From Anaerolineales bacterium (lineage in GTDB: Bacteria > Chloroflexota > Anaerolineae > Anaerolineales > UBA6663), in contig JAGOBN010000256.1 in the NCBI GenBank assembly GCA_017999235.1, forward strand, positions 1-6,327: a stretch of DNA of 6,327 nucleotides, written 5' to 3'. The notes below the pieces were generated by a model, which was not told the origin of the DNA, searched no databases, and saw only the letters and a list, made by a program, of their open reading frames with translations. The position numbers were made by a program, and so were the translations under genes. Positions 1 to 4,167 of the stretch are shown one piece after another (positions within the stretch are counted from its first letter, which is position 1; each line of letters starts with the position of its first letter).

Positions 1-566
1 GTATTAAAGTGCGCGAACTTTTCTTTGCCCGCAATGAGCGCCGTGCGGAGGCCGGCGGCGTGGGCCAGGCCAAAGAACGTGGTAGCCGTGATCACCCCGC
101 GCGCCGGCGCGTAGTCATTCCAGGTGACGCCGTGGGTCTCCGGCAGCTGGCCCGTGAACATGGAGGTGTGGGCCGGCAGCGTGGCCGGCGGATAGATCGT
201 CTGCGCTTGAAACGTGTAGCTCCCGCGCTGCGCCAGCGCCAGCAGATTGGGCATCGTCGCCGGGGTGATGGCGTCCGGCCGCAAGCCATCCACGGAGATC
301 AGCACCACGCGCGGGCGCGCCGGCCGCGGGGTGGCTGACGGGCGGGCGGTGGCGGTTGTTGTGGCTGCAGCTGTGAGAGACGCGGTCGGCAGGATCACCA
401 CCGGCGAAGGCGAAGCCGGCGGCGGGACTGAGGGCCTGACGGTCGGGCGCGGCGTCGGCGCGGCGGCGGGGGAAGGGGAGGGCGTGGACGGCGCCGGCTG
501 GCGGGCGCACGCGGCCCCCGCCAGCAGGCTGACCGCCAGCAGGGCGCGGACCCAACGGGAAGCCAC
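1..566 (-). CDS. Type I phosphodiesterase / alkaline-phosphatase-superfamily protein, exported, N-terminal part (runs off window)
   Basis: The frame is open from a GTG at 566 to the left edge, giving 188 residues with the C-terminus missing. Residues 1-21 look like a signal peptide (Arg4, Arg7, then a hydrophobic A-L-L-A-V-S-L-L stretch). Cys20 follows L-L-A-G-A-A, an imperfect lipobox, so the protein is either lipid-anchored or secreted. Residues about 22-84 are a Pro/Ser/Thr/Ala-rich linker. From residue 86 it reads RVVLISVDGLRPDAI, then YPPATLPAHTSMFTG and LPETHGV, the signature of the type I phosphodiesterase/nucleotide pyrophosphatase family. Asp93 would bind a metal and Thr129 would be the nucleophile. 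The substrate cannot be told from this fragment. GTG 566 was chosen because an in-frame stop lies immediately before it and any later start would remove the signal peptide. No clear Shine-Dalgarno is visible, so translation is probably coupled to lysR. Family call is firm; the lipoprotein call is weaker. Confidence 0.85.
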   Translation of the reverse strand, partial: MASRWVRALLAVSLLAGAACARQPAPSTPSPSPAAAPTPRPTVRPSVPPPASPSPVVILPTASLTAAATTTATARPSATPRPARPRVVLISVDGLRPDAITPATMPNLLALAQRGSYTFQAQTIYPPATLPAHTSMFTGQLPETHGVTWNDYAPARGVITATTFFGLAHAAGLRTALIAGKEKFAHFN

Positions 567-1454
567 TTAACTAACGCGGGCGGTGGCCGGCACGAGAAAA
601 TCACGCAGGGCGCGGGCGGCCGGGCTGAGGGAGCGGCCCCGCAGCCACACCAGCCCCAGATCGCGCCGCAGCGCCTGATCCGCAATGCGAATCGGATGGA
701 TGCTGGTGCTCTCGGTGAGGGCCAGCTCCGGCACCAGCGCCACGCCCAGGCCGGCGCCCACAAATTCCAGGGCGCTCTGCATGGCGCCGCCATCCAGGGC
801 CACGCGCGGCTCAAAGCCGGCGCGCCGGCAGGCCTCCAACGTCACTTCCCGCAGTTTGTAACCTTCCGGAAACAAGATGAAGGGCTCGCTGGCCAGATCC
901 GCCAGGCGCACGGTCTGGCGCTTGCCCAGGAACGGGTGGCGGGCGCTGACCGCGAGAATGTACGTCTCGGTGAGGAAGGGCACGCTCTCCACGCTGGGCG
1001 GCAGTACGTCCGAGGCCACGATGGCGAGATCCAGCTTGCCGTCGCCGATCTGGTTGAGCAGGGTCTCCGTGCCGGCCTCGCGCAGCGTCACCTCCAGGCC
1101 CGGCCAGGTCTGCTTGAACTGCATCAGGCGGGCCGGCAGGACGTGGGTGCTGACGGTGGGCGGCGCGCCCAGGCTGGCTTTGCCGCGCTTGAACTGCTCG
1201 CGTTCGCGGACTTCATTCTCGGCCGCCGCCACCAGCGCCAGGATTTGACGCGCATACGGCAGGAGCGCGCGGCCGGCCTCGGTGAGCGAGACGCGCTTCC
1301 CGATCCGGTCAAATAGATCCACGCCCAGTTCGGTTTCCAGCGCCCGGATCTGCTGGCTGACGGCCGGCTGCGCCACATGCAGCTCCACCGCGGCGCGGGA
1401 AAAATTCAGCGACTCGGCGACGGCGACGAAAGACACCAGATGGCGAAAATGCAT
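567..1454 (-). CDS. LysR-family transcriptional regulator
   Basis: A complete 295-residue protein of normal LysR length. Residues 1-60 are the winged helix-turn-helix: FVAVAESLNFSRAAVELH, then a recognition helix around QPAVSQQIRALE (29-40) and the wing GVDLFDR...LTEAGRALL. Residues about 62-90 form the linker helix. Residues about 91-290 are the periplasmic-binding-protein-like effector domain, including GDGKLDLAIV (137-146) and GAGLGVALVPELA (233-245). It would act as a tetrameric DNA-binding activator or repressor answering to a small molecule. The ligand and target genes are not readable from sequence. The start at 1454 is supported by GAGGAG four bases upstream. It is followed with no gap by the phosphodiesterase gene on the same strand and diverges from the sigma-factor gene, so either neighbour could be a target. 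A candidate self-binding site lies at 1505-1519. Confidence 0.93.
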   Translation of the reverse strand: MHFRHLVSFVAVAESLNFSRAAVELHVAQPAVSQQIRALETELGVDLFDRIGKRVSLTEAGRALLPYARQILALVAAAENEVREREQFKRGKASLGAPPTVSTHVLPARLMQFKQTWPGLEVTLREAGTETLLNQIGDGKLDLAIVASDVLPPSVESVPFLTETYILAVSARHPFLGKRQTVRLADLASEPFILFPEGYKLREVTLEACRRAGFEPRVALDGGAMQSALEFVGAGLGVALVPELALTESTSIHPIRIADQALRRDLGLVWLRGRSLSPAARALRDFLVPATARVS

Positions 1455-1458
1455 GGCA

Positions 1459-1464
1459 CTCCTC
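1459..1464 (-). promoter_or_regulatory. Ribosome binding site of the LysR gene
   Basis: Read on the minus strand this is GAGGAG, separated by TGCC from the ATG at 1454. It is slightly close but strong, and it fixes the start of the LysR gene. Confidence 0.75.
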
Positions 1465-1469
1465 GCTTC

Positions 1470-1489
1470 CGGCGGGGATAAACCCGCCG
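1470..1489 (-). repeat. 7-bp hairpin in the LysR gene leader
   Basis: CGGCGGG (1470-1476) and CCCGCCG (1483-1489) are perfect inverted repeats around a 6-base GATAAA loop. In the LysR transcript the hairpin would sit just upstream of the ribosome binding site. It lacks a U-tract, so it is not a canonical terminator. A role in mRNA stability or translation is only possible, since short G+C hairpins are common in this sequence. Confidence 0.35.
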
Positions 1490-1504
1490 CTCACTCAGCA
1501 AACC

Positions 1505-1522
1505 TTAAGCCGGTGTTAAGCC
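1505..1522 (-). promoter_or_regulatory. Candidate LysR-type binding site and 11-bp-phased TTAAGCC direct repeat
   Basis: TTAAGCC occurs at 1505-1511 and again at 1516-1522, one helical turn apart. The first 15 bases read TTAA-N7-TTAA, which satisfies both the general LysR rule T-N11-A and the CbbR-like form TNA-N7-TNA. It lies about 50-65 bp upstream of the LysR start codon, where autoregulation would be expected. T-N11-A is degenerate, so this rests on position and symmetry only. Confidence 0.35.
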
Positions 1523-1571
1523 AACCCCCTGGCCGGCGCGGTATTGTGCGTCTGGGCTGGTATGCGCTGCC

Positions 1572-1588
1572 GGCGGCTGTTAGCCGCC
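1572..1588. repeat. 7-bp perfect inverted repeat with GTT loop
   Basis: GGCGGCT-GTT-AGCCGCC forms a tight hairpin in the divergent gap at the border between G+C-rich sequence and the AT-rich island. Neither strand has a T-run after it, so it is not called a terminator. It may be an operator or simply a composition-driven hairpin. Confidence 0.35.
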
Positions 1589-1593
1589 CCCCG

Positions 1594-1620
1594 ATCATAA
1601 CACTTTCTTATCAACATCAA
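1594..1620 (-). promoter_or_regulatory. Candidate promoter for the LysR operon
   Basis: On the minus strand TATGAT (1599 to 1594) matches the -10 hexamer at 5 of 6. TTGATG (1620 to 1615) is a 4-of-6 match to a -35 with a short 15-bp spacer. It is the best minus-strand candidate in the AT-rich island and would give a leader of about 135 bases containing the TTAAGCC repeats and the 1470-1489 hairpin. The short spacer keeps confidence low. Confidence 0.35.
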
Positions 1621-1630
1621 GCATATCATC

Positions 1631-1706
1631 TTGTTTTCTTTTTGGACAGAACTATATACACTGTATGTACAAAGTGGTGTTTTACGGGCTAAATTATCAC
1701 TATAGT
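1631..1706 (+). promoter_or_regulatory. Promoter region of the sigma-factor gene
   Basis: This is the AT-rich core of the divergent gap. Three plus-strand arrangements are visible: TTGTTT (1631-1636) with TATATA (1653-1658) at 16 bp; TTGGAC (1642-1647) with TATGTA (1664-1669) at 16 bp; and TATAGT (1701-1706), a 5-of-6 -10 match without a good -35. The first two overlap the 17-bp palindrome at 1653-1669, which suggests regulated initiation. Which one is used cannot be decided from sequence. Confidence 0.4.
1653..1669. promoter_or_regulatory. Operator-like palindrome before the sigma-factor gene
   Basis: TATATACACTGTATGTA is symmetric around C1661 with one mismatched pair. Its core ATACA-C-TGTAT is perfect, and an overlapping second dyad TGTA-TG-TACA spans 1662-1671. 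It lies 60-76 bp upstream of the sigma-factor start, on top of promoter-like hexamers. The pattern suits a homodimeric regulator of the GntR or MarR kind, but no regulator can be named. AT-rich DNA yields short dyads by chance. Confidence 0.4.
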
Positions 1707-1713
1707 CGCAAGC

Positions 1714-1723
1714 AGGAGTGAGG
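1714..1723 (+). promoter_or_regulatory. Ribosome binding site of the sigma-factor gene
   Basis: AGGAG (1714-1718) and GAGG (1720-1723) lie 10 and 5 bases before the ATG at 1729. The GAGG copy has the usual spacing. Together they support this start. Confidence 0.7.
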
Positions 1724-1728
1724 TACCC

Positions 1729-2643
1729 ATGGTAATTTCGTCAAACCCCCTGGTGAATGTGTTGGGCGGCCGCGCGCCTCTGCCCTTGCTCAACCATGAC
1801 CAGGAAATCCAGTTTGCGCGCCGGATTGCGGCCGGCCGCGCCGCCGAAAAGAAGCTGACCAAGAAGGGTCTGCCGGCCGCCCAGCGGCGCGAACTGCAGC
1901 GGCAGCGCACCGAAGCCGAAGCGGCGCGCGAGGCGCTGGTGCTGCACAACATGCCGCTGGTGCTCAGCGTCGCCGGGCGTTTCCGCCATTCCGACCTCGA
2001 CTACGACGATCTGATTCAAGAGGGCGTGCTGGGCCTGATCAAAGCCGCCGAGCGCTACGATCCCAAACGCGGGACGCGTTTTGGCACGCTGGCAGTGTGG
2101 TGGATCCGCCAGGCCATCGGCCGCGCCATTGCCAACACCGGGCGCACGGTGCGCCTGCCGGTGAACCGCGGCTGGAAGGTGGGCCAGCTCAAGCGGATCG
2201 CGATTCAACTAACGCAAGAAACGGGCGAAGAGCCGCAGCTGGAAGAGGTGGCGCGGCGCGCCGGCGTCACGGCGCCGGCGGCGGTCGAACTGCTGCGCGA
2301 CGGCCAGCCGACCCTCTCGCTGGATGCGCCGCCGGAAGACCCGGATGACCGCACCATCCTGGACCGGGTTTCGGATGTGACCGCGCTCGACCCCGAGGAA
2401 GTGGTGGTCACCCAGGGCCTGCAGCAAGTTTTGGAAGAGGCGCTGGCGCGGCTGGATGAGCGCGAAGCCGAGATCCTGCGCCTGCGCTTTGGGCTGGGCG
2501 GCGGCGAGGCCAAACCGCTGCGCGCTATCGCGTCGGAGTGGGCGATGAGCCCGGAAGGCGTGCGCCAGATCAGCCAGCGCGCCATGACGCATCTGCGCGC
2601 CATGCCGAGCGTGCAGGATTTGAATGTGTATCTGGATGAGTGA
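1729..2643 (+). CDS. RNA polymerase sigma factor, sigma-70 family (RpoD-like, no region 1.1)
   Basis: A 304-residue primary-like (group 2) sigma factor that would direct core RNA polymerase to a promoter subset. Region 1.2 is at about 17-36 (LPLLNHDQEIQFARRI). A charged helical insert follows at 37-66. Region 2 is at 67-145, with DLIQEGVLGLIKAAERYDP (94-112) and FGTLAVWWIRQAIGRAIA. Region 3 is at about 150-190, a region 3.2 finger (LSLDAPPEDPDDRT) at 196-209, and region 4 at 230-300 with VRQISQRAM and a C-terminal LNVYLDE. Its short N-terminus and lack of region 1.1 make it unlikely to be the housekeeping factor. Compared with E. coli RpoD, Tyr430 corresponds to Leu121, Thr440 to Gly131, Arg584 to Pro275 and Arg586 to Gly277, whereas both region 2 tryptophans, Gln128 and Arg279-Gln280 are kept. 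No anti-sigma gene is adjacent. A palindrome upstream suggests control of its expression. Confidence 0.93.
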   Translation: MVISSNPLVNVLGGRAPLPLLNHDQEIQFARRIAAGRAAEKKLTKKGLPAAQRRELQRQRTEAEAAREALVLHNMPLVLSVAGRFRHSDLDYDDLIQEGVLGLIKAAERYDPKRGTRFGTLAVWWIRQAIGRAIANTGRTVRLPVNRGWKVGQLKRIAIQLTQETGEEPQLEEVARRAGVTAPAAVELLRDGQPTLSLDAPPEDPDDRTILDRVSDVTALDPEEVVVTQGLQQVLEEALARLDEREAEILRLRFGLGGGEAKPLRAIASEWAMSPEGVRQISQRAMTHLRAMPSVQDLNVYLDE

Positions 2644-2736
2644 GGCGGGACATTCCAGACCAGGTGCGTAAACGCGGGGATGACTCAAGCGCCCATTGCG
2701 GCCCGAGAAAAAATCGAGCATAGACAATACGGGTAG

Positions 2737-2772
2737 CGAACGGGCCGCCTCATGGTAGGGCGGCCTGTTTCG
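2737..2772 (+). terminator. Probable transcription terminator after the sigma-factor gene
   Basis: GGGCCGCC (2742-2749) pairs with GGCGGCCT (2759-2766) around a 9-base loop, with one G-U pair. The stem extends outward through CGAAC/GTTTCG with a one-base bulge. The downstream sequence TGTTTCGTTAAT is T-rich but not a clean T-run. It lies about 95 bp after the stop codon, which suits a leaky or rho-assisted intrinsic terminator. Confidence 0.6.
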
Positions 2773-2811
2773 TTAATGGGCCGGCGGGCAGGAAGATCCG
2801 GGCCTCTCAGG

Positions 2812-2818
2812 TTAGAAT
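2812..2818 (+). promoter_or_regulatory. Weak candidate -10 for the decarboxylase-like gene
   Basis: TTAGAAT contains TAGAAT, 5 of 6 to the -10 consensus, in a G+C-rich context. No -35 is visible at 16-18 bp upstream. It would give a leader of roughly 300 bases, so it is recorded as a possibility only. Confidence 0.2.
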
Positions 2819-3107
2819 CAGCACCAGAGCGGCGCATGATCGCGCCCATCCTTCCCCGCCGCCGGCCGCCGCATCTCTGACTGGCCTGCCAGCGCCCCTG
2901 ATGGCGCGGGAATTGGAGGTGCCGTGCCTGGAGGAGACCGTTAAAGCTCTCCACGTCAAACGAGACTTATCTGACCGGCGAGCGGCCGCGGCTCGGGCAC
3001 GCGCCCTGCGCCTTCTCTAAATCTTCCAGCCCGAAACATCCCGCTGCGGGGATAGCGGCGGCCGCGCTTCCGATTAGGCCGTGCCATGCTGCTATCTCAA
3101 CCACGCC

Positions 3108-3112
3108 AGGAG
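3108..3112 (+). promoter_or_regulatory. Ribosome binding site that selects the ATG at 3120
   Basis: AGGAG lies 7 bases before the ATG at 3120. The in-frame GTG at 3081 has no comparable purine-rich sequence, and the 13 residues it would add look unlike a family N-terminus. The ATG is therefore preferred. Confidence 0.7.
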
Positions 3113-3119
3113 TCTGGTC

Positions 3120-3965
3120 ATGCCGCCGCTCGCCCACGCCCATGCGCTTTTTCAACGCTACCCGCTCACCGGCCAAGTTCAACTCTCGACCGGGCCGGCG
3201 CCGACGCCATACCACATCTATGCCGGATCCGGCGTCTTCGTCGGCGGCACCGCCGACCTCGAGGCCGTCCACGGCTTGCTGCAGACGGAACAAGTCTACC
3301 CACTCGTGACGACCGCCAGCCGGGCGTTGATGGGAGTGTGGGTGATGGATTTTACGGAAGCCAGCCTGGACCCGCACCACGAATTGCAGTTCTCGCTGTT
3401 CGTAACGCGCCAGCCGGCGCCAGCCCGGCCCGCGCACCGTCTGGCCGTGGTCCAGGCCTGGCTCACCCGGCCGGAGACGCGCATGTTGTGTCACGGCCTG
3501 TGGAACAATACGGCGCGCGTGACGGCCTACAACCGCGAGATACTGGGCCTCAACGCCCAGCTGGGCCGCAGCCAGATTACCCTGGCTGCCGGCGCGCTGA
3601 CCTTTGGTTTTGAGGATCAGGCCACTGGTCGGCCGCTCCTGCACGGCCGGCTGCGCGCGGCCCAGAATCCTTCCGTCCGCGCCACGTGGGATTTCATGCG
3701 TCTGCTGGGCTTTGGTTCCAGCCGGCGCGTGGCTGCCCAACCGTGGGTCGAGATGAAGGTTATCAACCCGCTCGGTCTTCGGCCCCGGCACGAGGCCGCT
3801 TTGGCCGCCACCCACAGCGACCGCAGCGCCCTGCGGTACTTCGACCCGCGCACCGATCGACTCGCCATCGCCGCGGCGCCCTATCAGGGGCTGGATTTCC
3901 AGCCGCAATTTGTCCAGCACTTGAGCGGGATCAAGTTCGTGTATCTGAACCCGCAGCCGGAGTGA
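3120..3965 (+). CDS. Acetoacetate-decarboxylase-superfamily-like protein, probably not a decarboxylase
   Basis: A 281-residue cytoplasmic protein with no signal peptide or membrane segment. The pattern YHIYAGSGVFVGG, then ELQFSLFVTR, WNNTARVTAYNREILGLNAQL (split around residue 138), and a long beta-rich C-terminal half recalls the acetoacetate decarboxylase fold. In that family a motif of the form E-x-x-G-x-P-K supplies the Schiff-base lysine. Here it appears as Glu140-x-x-Gly143-Leu-Asn-Ala146, with no lysine at that place. If the alignment holds, the protein cannot use classical decarboxylase chemistry and may bind or hydrate a small keto acid or lipid instead. High third-position G+C and the strong ribosome binding site show that this strand is the coding one, despite a long open frame opposite. 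The gene is flanked by hairpins and looks monocistronic. The family call is from memory of motif layout and is moderate. Confidence 0.6.
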   Translation: MPPLAHAHALFQRYPLTGQVQLSTGPAPTPYHIYAGSGVFVGGTADLEAVHGLLQTEQVYPLVTTASRALMGVWVMDFTEASLDPHHELQFSLFVTRQPAPARPAHRLAVVQAWLTRPETRMLCHGLWNNTARVTAYNREILGLNAQLGRSQITLAAGALTFGFEDQATGRPLLHGRLRAAQNPSVRATWDFMRLLGFGSSRRVAAQPWVEMKVINPLGLRPRHEAALAATHSDRSALRYFDPRTDRLAIAAAPYQGLDFQPQFVQHLSGIKFVYLNPQPE

Positions 3966-3967
3966 GC

Positions 3968-3989
3968 GGCCGGCCCAATGGGGTCGGCC
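3968..3989 (+). terminator. G+C hairpin directly after the decarboxylase-like gene
   Basis: GGCCGGCCC (3968-3976) pairs with GGGTCGGCC (3981-3989), 9 bp with one G-U pair and an AATG loop, starting two bases past the stop codon. There is no T-run, so it would be a rho-assisted stop or a 3'-end stabilising stem rather than a canonical intrinsic terminator. Confidence 0.4.
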
Positions 3990-4004
3990 CAAGCCGAGCG
4001 GGGC

Positions 4005-4024
4005 GCGGCCGGCGCGCCGGCCGC
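4005..4024. repeat. Perfect 20-bp palindrome, all G and C
   Basis: GCGGCCGGCGCGCCGGCCGC equals its own reverse complement. It has no loop, so as RNA it would form a shorter stem with a few unpaired central bases, while as DNA it is a symmetric protein-binding or cruciform candidate. It lies 16 bases after the preceding hairpin. Confidence 0.6.
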
Positions 4025-4071
4025 TGATACACCTCCAACTTTCCGCTAACAAACCTCTGATGCGCCCGGCT

Positions 4072-4077
4072 TAAGAT
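4072..4077 (+). promoter_or_regulatory. Weak candidate -10 for dnaK
   Basis: TAAGAT matches the -10 consensus at 4 of 6 in one of the few AT-richer patches between the two genes. No clear -35 is seen. If used, the dnaK leader would be about 85 bases and would contain both hairpins and the HspR/HrcA-like symmetry. Confidence 0.22.
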
Positions 4078-4086
4078 GAACTCAGT

Positions 4087-4118
4087 CCGGGAGGCCGCCG
4101 GCAACCGCGGCCTCCCGG
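4087..4118 (+). repeat. 12-bp perfect hairpin upstream of dnaK
   Basis: CCGGGAGGCCGC (4087-4098) and GCGGCCTCCCGG (4107-4118) pair perfectly around an 8-base loop. This is the strongest stem in the gap. No T-run follows on either strand. It could be a leader RNA structure, a rho-dependent stop for the upstream gene, or a processing site. Confidence 0.6.
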
Positions 4119-4124
4119 TGCCAG

Positions 4125-4145
4125 ATTGAGTTACGACCACTCAGC
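4125..4145. promoter_or_regulatory. HAIR-like (HspR-type) operator upstream of dnaK
   Basis: TTGAGT (4126-4131), seven bases, then ACTCA (4139-4143) matches the HspR-associated inverted repeat CTTGAGT-N7-ACTCAAG at 11 of 14 positions with the exact spacing. The inner TGAGT/ACTCA arms are perfect. HspR, a MerR-family repressor, binds such sites before dnaK operons in actinobacteria. Location, 23-43 bp before the dnaK start, agrees. No HspR gene lies in the window, so the regulator is inferred. Confidence 0.5.
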
Positions 4146-4157
4146 CAAACTGAGTGG
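4137..4157 (+). promoter_or_regulatory. Hairpin abutting the dnaK ribosome binding site, CIRCE-like core
   Basis: CCACTCAG (4137-4144) and CTGAGTGG (4150-4157) are perfect 8-bp arms around CCAAA. Its middle reads CACTC-N9-GAGTG, identical in core and spacing to CIRCE (TTAGCACTC-N9-GAGTGCTAA), though the outer bases diverge (12 of 18 overall). The 3' arm runs into the GGGGAGG ribosome binding site, so as RNA it could also limit translation initiation. It shares its ACTC half-site with the HAIR-like element, so the two readings are alternatives. Confidence 0.45.
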
Positions 4158-4162
4158 GGAGG
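4156..4162 (+). promoter_or_regulatory. Ribosome binding site of dnaK
   Basis: GGGGAGG lies five bases before the ATG at 4168. It selects this start over the in-frame TTG at 4126, and the resulting protein begins [14 protein letters not shown] exactly as DnaK proteins do. Confidence 0.8.
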
Positions 4163-4167
4163 CACAC

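Larger units (their letters stand above)
2644..3119. other. 476-bp intergenic region, no supported gene
   Basis: Between the sigma-factor stop and the next start I see one convincing element, the hairpin at 2737-2772. There is also a weak -10-like hexamer at 2813-2818, and small G+C-rich dyads such as CTGGC-CT-GCCAG at 2881-2892. A 39-codon frame at 2901-3020 has no ribosome binding site and no recognisable product. The region may be decayed coding sequence or a long leader, but nothing in it proves either. Confidence 0.6.

Noticed and set aside
9..570. Several plus- and minus-strand frames over the phosphodiesterase gene
   Set aside because: The GTG-started minus-strand frame from 566 carries a signal peptide and catalytic motifs, so the others are shadows.
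2683..2689. A perfect single HAIR half-site ACTCAAG after the sigma-factor gene
   Set aside because: No partner half at seven bases and no promoter nearby, so chance is the simplest reading.
2685..2954. An 89-codon minus-strand frame in the same intergenic region
   Set aside because: It spans the terminator-like hairpin, has no ribosome binding site and no family resemblance.
2901..3020. A 39-residue plus-strand frame in the long intergenic region, ending A-R-A-R-A-L-R-L-L
   Set aside because: No ribosome binding site, Arg/Ala-rich shadow-like composition, and it overlaps G+C dyads. Not supportable without conservation.
3081..3119. GTG at 3081 as start of the decarboxylase-like gene
   Set aside because: No ribosome binding site, whereas the ATG at 3120 has AGGAG at seven bases.
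2967..4052. A 361-codon minus-strand frame opposite the decarboxylase-like gene
   Set aside because: It is rich in Arg, Gly, His and Gln with no recognisable motif or ribosome binding site, and it runs through the intergenic hairpins. The plus-strand gene has AGGAG, plausible composition and a fold-like pattern.
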